This document shows positions 10,441-23,057 of a DNA stretch of 64,000 bases, one piece after another. Under the pieces are notes generated by a model that saw only the letters and a program-made list of their open reading frames with translations, was not told the DNA's origin and did not search any database. The stretch spans positions 7,530,208 through 7,594,207 of the forward strand of contig CM033744.1 of assembly GCA_019671005.1 (NCBI GenBank), in the 5' to 3' direction. The position numbers were made by a program, and so were the translations under genes. This DNA is from Hibiscus mutabilis (lineage: Eukaryota > Streptophyta > Magnoliopsida > Malvales > Malvaceae). Every line of letters begins with the position of its first letter. Position 1 is the stretch's first letter.

Positions 10441-13400
10441 ATGGAGGATCTTTCCAAATATGCCCATAGTCCTGCCCATTTAGCTGTTGCCCGCCGTGAC
10501 TATGCTGGGCTTAGGCGCATTATCTCGACACTCCCTCGGCTTGCCAAAGCTGGTGAGGTTAATACTGAAGCTGAATCCCTTGAGGCTGAGGAACGGGCTG
10601 ATGCTGTTTCGGCTGTCATAGATCGTCGTGATGTCCCAGGTAGGGAGACTCCGCTGCATTTAGCAGTTCGATTGAGAGATCCAATCTCAGCGGAGATTTT
10701 GATGGTGGCTGGAGCAGATTGGAGTCTTCAGACTGAGCAGGGTTGGAGTGCTTTGCAAGAAGCCATTTGCACAAGGGAAGAGGCAATTGCTATGATCATT
10801 GCTCGACACTACCAGCCGCTTGCCTGGTCAAAATGGTGCCGGAGGCTTCCCAGGATTGTTGCCTCGACAGCTCGTATCCGTGACTTCTACATGGAGATTT
10901 CTTTTCATTTTGAAAGTTCAGTCATTCCGTTTATTGGACGCATTGCACCATCTGACACCTACCGCATTTGGAAGAGGGGTTCAAGTCTCCGTGCTGATAT
11001 GACACTTGCTGGATTTGATGGGTTTCGTATTCAAAGATCGGATCAAACATTCCTCTTTCTAGGGGAAGGCTACACATCTGAGGATGGGAATCTTTCTCTT
11101 CCTCCAGGCTCTTTGATTGTTCTTTCTCATAAGGAAAAAGAAGTTACAAATGCCCTAGAGGGGGCTGGTGCACAACCAACTGAATCAGAAGTTGCTCATG
11201 AAGTGCAATTGATGTCTCAAACTAATATGTACAGGCCTGGTATTGATGTCACTCAGGCTGAACTGGTTCCTCATTTGAACTGGAGGCGACAAGAGAGAAG
11301 TGAGATGGTTGGAAACTGGAAGGCAAAAATTTTTGATATGCTTCATGTGACGGTCAGTGTAAAGTCAAGGAGGGTTCCAGGTGCAATGACTGATGAAGAG
11401 CTTTTTTCTGTTGATGATGAAGAAAGGATGGCAAATGGTGGTGAAAATGACGAGTATGATGATGTATTGACAGCTGAGGAAAGGGTGCAGTTGAATTCGG
11501 CGCTTCGTATGGGAAATTCAAATGGTTTTGATGACGATGAGCATGGAGTTGTGGGCTGCCAAGAAAATGGATCAGGAGGTTCCCATGAAAATTGTGAATC
11601 AAATGGTGTTGCTAAGGAGAAGAAGAGCTGGTTTGGCTGGAACAAGAAAGGCTCAAAGAATAGTGATGATCCGGATGATTCAAAGATTGGGAAGTTCTCA
11701 AATTCGGCTTCTGAAGGTAGCAATCAGAAACAAGCTGATAGTCGTAGATCATCATCTGAATTTCCAAAGGAAGATGCTGCTGATGGCAAGAAGGGTAAAG
11801 ATAAAAGCAGTAAGAAGAAGAAGAAGAAAGGGGGAATTAGTGATGCTAAACTTGAGAGTGAGTACAAGAAGGGTTTGAGACCTGTTTTATGGTTAACACC
11901 AGATTTCCCTTTAAAGACAGAGGAACTCCTTCCTTTACTTGACATATTAGCCAACAAGGTCAAGGCTATAAGGAGATTAAGGGAGCTTTTGACAACTAAG
12001 CTGCCTTTGGGCACATTTCCTGTCAAGGTAATTTAAGCTATATAAAGCCAACAATGCAATCATTTATCTGATTTGATGTTAAACATTCAGTTTAGATTTC
12101 AATTGTATCCATAAATTATGCTTTTTATTTTTTGTGTCAGTGAAATTTTCTCTATTTAATTTGTTTTTCTTTTTGTGGTTGGAACAGAGGAAGTTAAGAT
12201 AAAAAAAATGCTGAAGTAGAATTCAGGCTTCACAGTTGTGTAAGAGTAGTAGTAATGTCCTTCAAATGAAGAGCCATCAATATCTTTAGACTTTAGCAGG
12301 AAAAAATGTACTAGGTTAGAGAAAATACTCAAATTGCTATGAACACTTTGCCGGCCTTATTTTACTTGCTTGGTTCCTGTGATCTAATCACCTCATTTTC
12401 TTCACATCAATTCTAACAAACTCAAATGAGTCTATAGCGGTATCCTTGGTCCTATGGTGCTTAAAATCCAATTACATTTTTAGTGTTGATTGGAAATTAA
12501 CTTGAATAAGTGCTGAAGTAGGGGTTTGTTTTGTGGTAACTAGTGATTTGAGGTCCGGTTGTGATAGATTGTGAGCTTATTGTTACTTGAGAATTACTAA
12601 TATAATGTACATGCATAGCAGAAGTCATTCGTATATTATTAATGGTTTCTGGTTGGAACTCTTAGGACGGTTTGGCAATTTCTCTCCTGAACTTGTATTG
12701 GTATTTGTGTCTGATAATAGAAGGCTGAGATAGTTTTTGTGTATAGGTGGTTTTGAGAAATAAAATTTATTTGATGGGAATATGCCCTTTCACCATCTTT
12801 CTTTCTGTTGGATCTACAATTCGTGCAATTGTCATAATGCATTAGTGCTTGATGGTTTCGGACCCTAGCTGTAGTCACTAGGTGAAGACTTGTGTCTTGT
12901 ATAGGTTTTAAGATTTAAGAGTGTCTTGCCATTCGATATTTCAAAATGATTGAGTGATTGAACTATAAATTATCCTTGAACGTGGGGATGAATATTTTTA
13001 AGGTTCAGAGGTTTAACTTAGGACCTATAAAGTTCTGAAGGTGAAGCCACTTTTAAAATCGATATATATGTCCATATGCAGGAATCTGCCCGGAATTCTA
13101 TATTAAAATACGTAGATATGATTCAGACATTACAAAACATGGTTTTGATTATTATTACATTTCTACCTTTGTAGTCTAGTTTAGGAGGCCGCCTTGTTGA
13201 TAGTTAACCACATGCCATGTGCATTATATTGTGGCTGCAAAATACTCTATTTCTTCTTTTGCCAGTTCTATTGTCTTTCCTTTGAACACTTGTATTGTAT
13301 CATTAATATTAACTTTGAAAAATGGCCCTTATAAGATCTTCATTCTAATGTCCATGTGGAAACTGTTGTCCAAGTACAGTGGAAAGTGGTGTCTTATTTG

Positions 13401-13908
13401 TGTGACATGCTTTCTCAACAATTTGTATTGGGTCGGTTTCTGTAAAATAGTTATTTTTGAAAAAGCCTTCTATTTTAAGTTTGGAATGAATTCACATTGA
13501 TATCTTATACATTCCCTAATCTAGGTTGCCATCCCTATTGTCCCAACTATTCGTGTTCTTGTCACTTTCACTAAATTTGAGGAGCTTCAGCCGATGGAGG
13601 AGTTCGCAACACCTCCTTCCAGCCCAGTTCATTTCCAGGATGCTAAGTCAAAAGAATCAGAGGGTTCAACATCATGGATTTCGTGGATGAGAGGGAATCG
13701 CGGTGGCCAGTCAAGTGATAGTGATAATAATCACTATAAGGATGGCATTGATCCTTTCCACATACCGTCCGACTATACCTGGGTTGACGCTAACGAGAAA
13801 AAACGTCGCATGAAAGCCAAGAAAGCCAGAAGCAAGAAGCACAAAAGGCCTGCCGCAGCCAAAGGTGGGGATGGAGGCCAGCAGGTGAATGAAGAGGTGG
13901 AGGAATAG
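10441..13908 (+). CDS. Ankyrin repeat / GPCR-chaperone domain protein (ANKRD13-like), 656 aa
   Basis: Two exons, 10441-12027 and 13525-13908 (stop TAG), joined in phase 0 across a 1.5 kb GT-AG intron. The N-terminus has two or three ankyrin-type repeats (about residues 10-40, 69-98 and 99-125, for example ETPLHLAVRLRD). These are followed by a long GPCR-chaperone (ANKRD13/DUF3424-type) region running to about residue 600, including FEELQPMEEFATPPSSPVHF at the start of exon 2. An acidic linker and a Lys-rich run (about 455-475) interrupt it, and the tail is basic (KKRRMKAKKARSKKHKR). Animal relatives help membrane receptors mature at the ER or bind ubiquitinated cargo. The plant role is unproven, and no transmembrane segment is seen. 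Length and layout fit Arabidopsis At3g04470. The frame is fully open, so the gene is probably functional. Confidence 0.92.
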
Positions 13909-14640
13909 TTACACCTTCCCGGTTGTTTTACCCTTTTAGTGGCATCTACAACAGATTGAGGAGGTAAGGCTCCTCCCTATGCCCATCTGACATTTACTAT
14001 TTGTGATTCGCCAATGGGGCAGTTGATTAGCTGAATGATTGGTAGGGGAATATCTTTGATTAAAGAAGAGCCTTTTCTTCTTCTGTTGTTTTGTTATGTG
14101 ATGTGAAATTGGAGAGGGGCCAAAATCTCCTCGTTTTTTATTAGCGTTGTTTCAGTTCTAATTTTTATTGGACATTAAATCTCCGTATCTAAGTTCTTGG
14201 TTGTCAAAGTTTCATTTTTTTTTATTGTTATTCTTTTACCTGTCATTATTAGTTCTTTTTTCTTGCTCTTTTCCCCCACCTTTTGGCTCGTGTAAAGGTA
14301 AACTGGTAAAGGATCGATAAGGATTTCAAGCTTGCATCCAGCGATACTCGCTTGTAGGTACTCAGATTCGGATGTAAGTGTCCATGTCACAAGCCAGTAT
14401 GTATCATCACGTACTCGGATAAGCGTCAATTATCTAAATACTGAAGAGTCGAAATAGATGCTCTTTCGAAGCTGGGACAAGAGGTTTGTTCCATTTAATT
14501 GCAACTATATCTACATATCTAGTAAGTGATTTCCTTGTTCATTTAAATACGTGCAAAGAGGCACAATCATTTGCAAAATGGCATGTATGAACAAAATTAA
14601 TAGCTATAGATTGTTTATCTAATATATACATGGCTACAGT
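13909..14640 (+). other. 3' UTR and downstream flank of the ANKRD13-type gene
   Basis: T-rich sequence after the stop (about 13,909-14,280) is the likely 3' UTR. No single AATAAA signal stands out. The rest is spacer without recognised features. Confidence 0.45.
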
Positions 14641-14900
14641 CAATCTCTGGTTCACAGGTTTCTCTACCAGAACCTATCCTTATTGACGCTTAAGTATTCG
14701 GCCATTACTTTCCCCCTGGTGCTCGCCGTGCCATCCATGAGAAAGCACCATGTCGATCCCGATGCACCGGCAAAAAAATCCAATTTGACTGCCATCAAGA
14801 AATTAACAAGAGGATAGTTCGTGCTGGTTTTCCTTCCAAGACTTGTTTCGTATGCAGCCATCCATATGTTACTGATTATCTTGGCATTTCACATTTGTGT
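14640..14900 (-). other. Unassigned coding-like fragment
   Basis: On the minus strand, 14,861 to 14,664 stays open for 65 codons with a composition unlike the surrounding AT-rich DNA. It reads as a plausible protein (PLVNFLMAVKLDFFAGASGS ... YLSVNKDRFW). The ending looks like a conserved C-terminal region of a plant enzyme, perhaps a glycosyltransferase-like family, but I cannot name it. It has no adjoining exons that I can find, so it is more likely a stranded gene fragment than a gene. The next 590 bp hold nothing I recognise. Confidence 0.3.
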
Positions 14901-15488
14901 AGAAGAAGTTCCATCGAGGGTATGATATCGTTTTATCGATCACTTCCTGAGATTTAGTTGTATCAATGTGATATTAGATAGATGCATATTCATTGTTTTG
15001 AGTAAAACTGTTGGAAAATGCTAACCTGCATTTCGGTGGAGAGCCAAATATTGTTTAGATGAGGAAAGCGCATTCGAATACGGTGAGCGAGTTCCATATA
15101 TTGTTCAAATTTGAACACTTTCATTTGACATGCATACTTAGCAATGACCTAGGAATCCTGACCACAATCTCTTTGATATCCGACTTTGGCTTGTTTGTAA
15201 TCACCTGTTCATCAAAGTTCTCATGAGTAATAGTCTCAATCTCAAGGGACGATTGAAAACACGAATGAGTCCGGTAAGCAAAGTAATAATTCCTTCTCCG
15301 AAGTTGGTGCTCATGATTCAGCTCTTTATGGTTATATTTCCATTACATACAAGTTATGTTACTCGAATTTAAAGATGAGTGTTGGACACGGATATGTATC
15401 TAACACGATTCAAAGGATCATTCCCCCGTTTCTTTGTCGGAATCGTGACGTATATATCAGGCTTATACCAGGAGATGCTATAAAAAAA

Positions 15489-16371
15489 GGCTTAATGCAC
15501 CATCTGCCCCATAATGTTCATCATTTTTCTATATTGATGCTTAACGTATTTTCTGGACTTATGTACCCTCTGCTTACCAAAATTACCCCACCTCACTTCT
15601 CCAAACCCCTTCCCCCACATCCCATCATTTCCGGTCCGTCGCCGCTGCAATTTCCATAGATTTATGGTAATACAAGCAATTCCCACACTACTCGACCTGC
15701 AAATTTGATAAAATCATTGTAGAATGTAAAAGAAAATGAAACAAAATCACAGACGGCAATTATAATTTGAATTGCAGAAAGCAATTATCATTTTTTCGAG
15801 ACATATGAGATCCTTTGTACAGATTCTTCTTTAACTCTGAATTGCAGAAAGTATTACCCAACATCTCTTTCATTTCCCCATCTATGAATTGAATAAGTAA
15901 TATGGCAGCCATATCAGTTACCTCATCAATCGCCCCTGACGAAACTGGCAGCAGAGTGTGCGGCCAACATGTCAAGCCCATCGGCGATTGTTCTGGTGGA
16001 CGAGAGGTTGTCCAGTGAAGGAACTGGACCTTCCTTCGGTTTGAGCGACAATCTCTTTGGGTAGATCTTGTTTGAGCAACAATCTCCTCCACGTTACCCA
16101 AATCATGTTTTTGAAGAAATGAATATTAAGGATTTGGGGTTCTAAAAAAGAGGTGGGGTATTTTGGGAAAATAAAATAAAATAAAATAAATGAAAATTTT
16201 AATATATTTATTTTATTTTATTTGAAATTAAAAAAATAAATAATTTTTTTTAACGATTAAGGTAATTTGGGTAACGTTTATGACGTTAGGAGCACTTGAG
16301 CTCAAAAAATATATTAGATACCAAGATATGAAAAATGGTAAATGTTAAAAGACAAATGATATATTAAGCCA
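15489..16371. mobile_element. Degenerate TIR element with GGCTTAAT ends
   Basis: The left end ggcttaatgcaccatctg (15,489) pairs with the right end ... atatattaagcc (to 16,371). The similarity between the arms continues for about 110 bp, including tttttctatattg against catatcttggta and ccaaaattacc against ggtaatttggg. A-rich runs flank both ends and could be a target duplication. The interior has no transposase and only chance open frames. MULE- or MITE-like by layout. Confidence 0.5.
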
Positions 16372-16980
16372 AAAAAATAAGGGAAAGAACGACTAGAAAT
16401 TTAATATAATATGGTTGTGTAACCTACAAGTGTGTAAATTGAATTAAATATTGTTATCAACATACGTATACTTTATTTATTTAATATGAAAACTAAAAAT
16501 AAATTAATATTTTTCAATAAAATTAAATGTCATTGTTTTTCTCGGTAACAATTTTTTTTGACAAATCCTAATTCTAATCTTAATTTAACCTAGAGGATAG
16601 GGGAATGGAGAAACTCTAGGAGAAGAAAAGAGTGCTCCTAGTGGGTTTAGAATCCATGACCTAAGAGAAATGAGGAAACATAGATGAACAACTTGACTAA
16701 CCAATCAAATGTACTTGCTCTTTCTCGATAACAAATTAAATGTCATTGTTAAGGTATGTATAATTTATTATGAAAGTAAATTATATTTAAACTATTCATA
16801 CATTGGTAATGTAAAAAAATTATGCTAAAATCACAAATCATTAATATTGTTATCAACGTGGGTAACATAATTTTATGTTTATATATTGCATGTACATATA
16901 ATTATATTTATTAAATATAAAAATAAATATATGTATTTACTTTTTATGGTGTGTACAAATGAACCATAATCATAGTTTCA
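16372..16980. other. AT-rich spacer with a 17 bp direct repeat
   Basis: AT-rich sequence without genes. The 17-mer aattaaatgtcattgtt occurs at 16,521-16,537 and 16,734-16,750, with a second short repeat (tttctcgGtaacaa / tttctcgAtaacaa) just inside. This looks like a 200 bp insertion or a local duplication. The text between is slightly GC-richer and non-coding. Confidence 0.45.
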
Positions 16981-17192
16981 TGTGATAGAAAACTCAAGAA
17001 AACTGAATAAATGAGAATCAAATATAATACTGATTTGTAAACTCAAAATTTGATTACAACTTTAAATGAAGCTTGTTTATATACTAGTTACGAGGAGCTT
17101 AACTGCTAAATGTTATGCTAAGCTGAATCTGTTAAACTAATCCAGCTGATATAACAACTAACTACTCAATCATTCTAGATCATACTTCAATA
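16981..17192 (-). repeat. Ty1/copia 3' LTR of the minus-strand copy
   Basis: This is similar, in reverse complement, to the split LTR of the plus-strand copia copy (26,259-26,345 plus about 38,901-39,041) and, in the same orientation, to 39,346-39,554. Shared landmarks on the minus strand are TTGAAGTATGATCTAGAATG and AGTTGTAATCAA. A purine-rich tract precedes it (minus-strand GAAGAGTGAAAGAAATAAGGA, shifted by one base per reading). The outer end near 16,981 is approximate. Confidence 0.65.
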
Positions 17193-17269
17193 TGCTCCTT
17201 ATTTCTTTCACTCTTCACCTCATTAATGGAATAACTCCCAACTTTTGGTGAAACACATTAAAGTAAGCT

Positions 17270-18528
17270 TTGGATAATGGCTTGGTCTGCCAGCTGCAAT
17301 TTGATGCTCAACAGGGACATAATTTACTTGGAGCTTGTTGGCAACAACTTTTCTCGCACGAAATGTACATCAAGTTCAACGTGCTTAGTTTTAGAATAAT
17401 AATTTGGATTTGCGCTCATAGCAATGACTCAAAGTTGTCACTCCAAATTACAGGTACCTTGGGCAAGCATACTCTCATTTCCCTGATTAGTGTATCCAAC
17501 CATATCACTTCTGATGCAACATCTGCTAAGCTTCAATATTCTGCTTCAATGGTAGATCTCGACATTGTCTTTTGCTTCTTGAAACTCCAAAGCACAAGGT
17601 TATCACCCCAAAACACGCAATTGCCTGACACTGACCTCCTGTCATTCATATTTCTAGCCCAATCTACATAAGCAAATTCAACAAGTTGGCACGGCCTTAT
17701 TGTAGGTGAACACATCAATCCATAATCAAGTGACCCATTTAAATTTTGAAGCATTCTCTTGACTACAACTAAATGTTGCTCACAACGTGCATGCATGAAT
17801 TGTGTCAATATGGTCACCGTATATACTATGTAAGGTCGTGTATGACATGCGTAGAGCAAGACACTTACTATATTGTGATACTCCTTTGCATCTTTTACGG
17901 GACTACCACCATCTTGAATGAGCTTGAGAGATGATACCATGGAAGTAGGTGTTAGAATGACATTGTTCATGTGAGCTTTGACTAACAACTCCATTATAAA
18001 CAATCTCCAACCTTTTTCACCTTAAGGCCAAGAAAAAAAGAATTAAGTTGTCCCAAATCCTTTAGCGAGATTTTTTCTCCAAACTGACTTACCACATTTT
18101 TGAACGTGCACACAAGTTTTGATCCATCAGCAGCCACTTCTTCAAAGCCAAGTGGTTGTTGCATAAAGACATCTTCATGTAGATTATCATTCAAGAATGC
18201 ATTATTCACATCGATTTGTCTCATGGTCCACTTATTGCTGGTTTCCAAAGTGAGAACAATGTTTATAGTGGCTGATTTAACCACATGACTGAAAGTATCC
18301 TGAAAATTTTGACTAGAAATTTGAGAAAAATGCTTAGAAACCAATTGAGCTTTATATGATCTATGAACTGAACCCTTTGTATTTTTTTAAAATTCTAAAA
18401 AGTTATTTACACCCTATTATTGCTCTTCTTTTAGGTAAGGGAACGAGACAACACGTATTATTCTTCTTGAGTGCCTCAATTTCTGAATGGACAACATCTA
18501 TACAACTTGGTGATTCAAGGTCTGAGAA
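17270..18528 (-). pseudogene. Ty1/copia pol remnant (RT start and RNase H), minus-strand copy
   Basis: Minus-strand reading gives the N-terminal part of a copia reverse transcriptase (FQDTFSHVVKSATINIVLTL, then RQIDVNNAFLN, both family hallmarks). After an internal deletion that removes the YVDD region, it continues with FGEKISLKDLGQLNSFFLGL and the RNase H segment (DRRSVSGNCVFWGDNLVLWS, then KKQKTMSRSTIEAEY). Similarity to the plus-strand copy runs to about 18,528, where the orientation flips abruptly. Gag, protease and integrase are absent here. It is non-functional. Confidence 0.8.
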
Positions 18529-18660
18529 TCTTATTTCTGTATTGAAGCTTTCTAGAGATAATATAGTTTATTTTGAATTTCACACAGAGGGTTATCTGGT
18601 TCGAGATGAAGTTACTGGAAAAGTGTTGTTGCAAGGAAAAGAAAGTGATGGTGTGTACCT

Positions 18661-19241
18661 GGCAAACTTGACCCGAGACCCGAAAACGAACCGATTTACC
18701 CGAATCGAGACCCGAAATCGACCTGAACACGATGACCCAAATTTGATCCGAAACCCGAAATAAACCGAATTGAAACCGAACCCGAACCGAATTTCAGTTG
18801 AACCGAAAATGGACCCGAACCGATTTTCACCCGAACCGATTTCACCCGAACCGAAAGTAACCCAAACCGAAGGCAACCCGAAATAAAAAAAAATATTAAA
18901 ATAAATAAATAAATATGAGATTTGAATTGTCGCATAACACACCAAAAAGCCAAATATACAGGCTATATAAAGTCATATATAGGGCGGAAAAACCTAACAT
19001 GGCCTGAAAACCCGATTAAAACGATCAATCTCCTATTAACCCGATATTGATCCGACCCAAAATCAACCGACCCGAAATCAACCGAACCAAAGTCTTGACC
19101 CGATACCTGAACCGAAATTACCATAGACCCGAACTAAAACCGAACCAGGCTCGAACCGAATTTAAACCGAATGTAGTCAGACCCGAAATAAACCGAACCG
19201 AAATGACCCGAACCAAAACCGAACCGAATGACCCATTTGCC
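18661..19241. repeat. GACCCGAACC-rich foldback element inserted in copia
   Basis: About 580 bp made largely of variants of GACCCGAAACCGAACC. The ends are inverted: GGCAAAC(T)TGACCC at 18,661 against GACCCATTTGCC at the right end. The short repeat ACCT on both sides (18,657-18,660 and 19,242-19,245) may be the target duplication. Removing it rejoins the copia reading before and after. The centre is AT-rich and non-coding. Confidence 0.65.
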
Positions 19242-19535
19242 ACCTCTAGCTGTCAATAAGAGAAAGAACAATACATAAGCTAATTTTGTCAGTAGTTCCA
19301 ATAAAGTGTATGATATGTGGCACAGACGACTTGGGCATCCTGCTCACTCGTCTTTTGTGCAAATTTGTAAAAGTTCAAATGTTATAGTTCCTTTACAAAG
19401 TAATGAAGTGGCCAATGACGTTTGTGTGGCATGCCGAATGGGAAAGAGGCATAAAATCACTTTTACAGATTCTACTATAGTTTATGATACGTTGTTTGCA
19501 CTTGTGTTTATTGACTTATGGGTTTTCTTTCACAT
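19242..19535 (+). pseudogene. Copia GAG-pre-integrase domain fragment
   Basis: The frame from about 19,306 reads DMWHRRLGHPAHS ... VCVACRMGKRHKI. This is the zinc-binding HHCC module ahead of copia integrase (H and H of WHRRLGH, then the C-x2-C pair). The next residues (TLFALVFIDLW) begin the integrase core. The frame is then cut by the solo LTR at 19,536 and resumes at 20,994 in the same phase once the LTR and one target-site copy are discounted. Confidence 0.8.
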
Positions 19536-20993
19536 TGTTAACTCATCAAAAGTATTGAATCTTATGCTTATTTTACATTGTCTTTGCTTGCCTTTAAGTG
19601 TGTTTAGTTGCATTTAGCCTTAAAATTCATGCATTTACATAAGGAGTTAGGAATTGTGTTATGCCAGTGTGAAGGGTTGCTTTGTTGGCATTATTGCAGG
19701 CTCAGTAGAAAAGGACATGTTTAGTAGAGCAAAGCAGTGCAGAAAGAAAGGAATGCCAGAGAGAATGCGAAGTTGCTGTTGGCAGCGATGGACCAAAAAA
19801 TTGTCAAAGCACCGGTTGGCAGAGAAGAGAAGTTTGATGCCCAGCCGAGTAGCTGTTGGACCTTGATGACGTCAGCCCTAGGATTCAAATATAGGATAAG
19901 ATGATCACATCTCTTATCCCTTGCGCATTCAAAATTCAAATTTCAAGGCTTATCCTAGGCGTCCCGTGCTTGCCTATTTAAAGAAGGAAAGGAGATCGAT
20001 CACCAAAAAAAAGAGGAGAAGGGGGATCGGAAGAGACGATCGGATTAAGAGGAAGGCTGTACCAAGGAGACGTGGTTCGACCAGCTTGACCGAGAGCTTG
20101 GACCTTAAAGGGATGAATCAACGGACCCCCTTCTAGCCCATTCTCTTTGTTTTAAATTGTTTTTATTTTTAATGATAATGGTGTTGAGATACGATTATGG
20201 TTTTTGGATGGATACCCCCACAATGAACTAAACTTTTACAGTTGGTGGGGATGTTTGATTTTGAACGTTGTTTTCATGTTTAGTTTTTAATAATAAAAAA
20301 TGCCTTAGCATTGTTTTCCCTATTTGGCATGTTTTACAGTTTTCTAAATTCTGTGCCAAGCGACCGCTGGCACAATATGCTTATTGCACCTTAATATCTT
20401 AACAGACTTAGGGGGCAACGATTAGTTGCTAGATTCTAAGGTGAGATGCTTCGACGGAAGATGTTCAAGTAGATGAACTTACTTTGGGGGTGAGTCTACC
20501 CCTTAGGAGTATATATTAAGACTTAATCAAATTGATTTATGAAAAACTTCATTATAGAGATATAAGGGTTTTTACATGGTTAATTTCGGGAATTGCCATC
20601 GACAGAGGCAATGCCAACTTTGAATCTGCTCGGCAATAATATCAAGGCAAAAAATTATTAAAGGCTGGCATAAAAAGCGTAAAAAACAGGCATCCCTTGC
20701 CAATGCTAATCACTCATTTAAACTCTCATTGTGCCAACGTTGTTTTCCTTTTATTTCTTTTCTTTTAAACTGTTTTCAAAACCCATTTCAAATCAACAAC
20801 ACTTTCCCTTTGACGAGTAAACAAGCAAGACAAACAAACTCTTGGCCAATCCTTGTGGGATCGATAACCAGCTTACTGCTGTATTACTTGCAGGCCATGT
20901 ATACTTGCACGCAAAAGATTTAGTCTTGGCACTGTTTCATACATTTCCAATACATTTTTCCACCCTTTTGCAATGCATTCACACATTCGAACA
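19536..20993 (+). repeat. Solo LTR of the Ty3/gypsy family also present at 26,836-38,782
   Basis: 1,458 bp beginning TGTTAACTC and ending GAACA, flanked by a perfect 5 bp duplication CACAT (19,531-19,535 and 20,994-20,998). It aligns along its length with the LTRs of the full gypsy element (shared strings such as tatgccagtgtgaa, atctcttatccctt, gttcgaccagctt, aatatcttaacagactt), but it is more diverged and its last bases differ. No internal region remains, so it is a recombined solo LTR. Confidence 0.88.
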
Positions 20994-23057
20994 CACATCA
21001 ACTTCAATGGTTTTAATTGTTATATCTCATTTGTAGATGCAAGCACCAGACATTGCTGGGCGTATCTACTAAAGACAAAAGATCAAGCATTGCAAGCATT
21101 TCAGATGTTTCAAAAAATGGTGGGAGTTCAATTCGCTGCTAAGATTAAAGAAGTGCAAAGTGATTGGGGTGGTCAATTTTGGACATTGTCCACATTGTTG
21201 GTGTCTTTAGGAATTAAACATCAACTCTCGTGTCCACATACCTTTGAGCATAATGAATGGTCAAAAGAAAATATCGACACATTGTGGAACTTACACTTGT
21301 TCTTCTATTCCAAACATCAGATCCTTTTCGATTATGGTCTTATAATGCCAGTACATCATTTCATCTTATCAACAGGATACCTACACTCGTGTTGCAAGGA
21401 AAATCAAAATTTGAGAAGTTGTTTAATCAACAACCAGATTATCAGTTCATGAGGGTGTTTGGGTGTATATGTTTTCTTAACCTAAGACCCTATCAGAATC
21501 ACAAACTCGGCTATAGGTCACAACATGTTTTTTTGGATATAGTGTACAACACAAGGGCTATCAATGGAAGCTGTTGGAAGGGTGTATGCCTCTCATCATG
21601 TGGTATTTGATGAAAAATGTTTTCCTTTTGAAGGTGTGAATGATAAAGAAGGTGTTGCCTATGAAATCGATGTTAACGCCATGTTCCAAGTCAAATTTCT
21701 CATAGTTGATAAAGCAATAAAGGTGTGCAGGGAAGTTCAACCTTCAACTAGATCCTCCACTTCTCAAGTATCATATTCTCAATAGCTAGGTTATGAGCTA
21801 AATGACATACATAGGCCTCATGATAACTTTGATTTGAGAGGTGACAATTTGGATGGTGGTATTGTGCAAAGTGTGTCAATTTCTCTTGACATGCATAGAG
21901 GCATAAATGAGAGTCCTCAAGAATTTGTTGCTAGATCAGGTAGTGCATCGAAGAGAATTGTTAATGAAGAGGTACTTTTTCCTTATGTTGAGCGATGAGT
22001 AACTAGCAATAAGGGTAATTGTGCCACTAGTGAACAAGTTTCAGTCAGTGGACACCACATGATCACTTGTAGCAAATGAGACATCTTCAAACTAAAACTT
22101 TATGTGACTACTTATGCAAAAAAAGAAGGTGAACAAATTTGATTTAGGATGCCCTTGAATCACCAAGTTGAAAAGATGTCCATGCAGAATTTGAGGCACT
22201 CAAGAAGAATGGTATATCATGTGTCATTCCCTTGACTAAAAAAAGAGAAACATTAAGGCATAAATGGTTGTTTAGAATTAAAAGAAAGACTAATGGTTTG
22301 GTTCATAGAAATAAAACCTGATTGTTTGTTAATGTTTTTTCTTAAATTCTAATCAAGATTTTTAGGATTCTTTCATTCATGTGGTTAAATCATCCACTAT
22401 AAATGTTGTTCTCGCCTTGGCAACCAACAACATGTAGACCTTGAGACAACTAGATGCGAATAATACATTCTTGAATGGTGATTTACATGAAAAATATCTT
22501 TATGAAACAACCACATGGCTTTGAAAAAGTGGTTACTGATTGATAAAACTTGTGTTCAAGTTACAAAAAGTATTGTATGGCTTGAGGCAGGTATCGAGAA
22601 ATTGGTATTTCGAGCTAAAAGACTATCTCTTTTTTATTGGTTTCAAGGGGTCACTGGCAGACAACCCACTTTTCATCAAAATGGTAGATGGTGTGGCTTT
22701 ATTTGTATTAGTGTGTGTAGACGATATCACAGTGACAAGTAGTTTGAGTGAGGAGGTTGAAAGGTGGTAAGTCAACATGGTGACAAATTCTTACTAAAGA
22801 TTTGGAACTGCTTAGTGTTTTTCTTGGCATTGAGATGAAAAAGGTTGGGGATTCAGTTCTGCTCAATTAAAAAAGGTTTATAATGAAACTATTAGCCAAA
22901 GCTCACACGAACAATGTCATACCAACACCTACTCATATGATATCATTTCTCAAGCTCATTCAAGATGGTGGTAGGCTTGTAAAAGATGCAAACGAGTATC
23001 GCCGTATAGTGGTTGCCTTGTTCTATGCATGTCGTACACGACCTAACATAATATATA
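20994..23057 (+). pseudogene. Copia integrase core and reverse transcriptase fragments
   Basis: Integrase resumes with INFNGFNCYISFVDAST and the segment VQSDWGGQF, where a D-x-G-GEF type acidic motif is expected (about 21,150-21,180). It decays through frameshifts. The linker and RT follow: TTGCATAAATGGTTGTTTAG-type wording near 22,260, FEKVVTD..-like text near 22,520 in shifted frames, LYGLRQVSRNWYFELKDYL (about 22,565-22,625) and FVLVCVDDITVTS (about 22,700-22,740) with the VDD catalytic pair intact. The right part is KLLAKAHTNNVIPTPTHMIS up to RTRPNIIYNI, where a large insertion starts. There are many stops. Confidence 0.75.

Noticed and set aside
11343..12026. Long minus-strand open frames (126 and 100 codons) inside the ANKRD13 exon
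   Set aside because: They are antisense shadows of a strongly coding exon. The Ser-, His- and Phe-rich readings mirror its acidic and Lys-rich codons.
15760..16101. 113-codon minus-strand open frame
   Set aside because: It sits in the interior of the TIR element at 15,489-16,371, has no recognisable domain and shares no conserved wording with known transposases.
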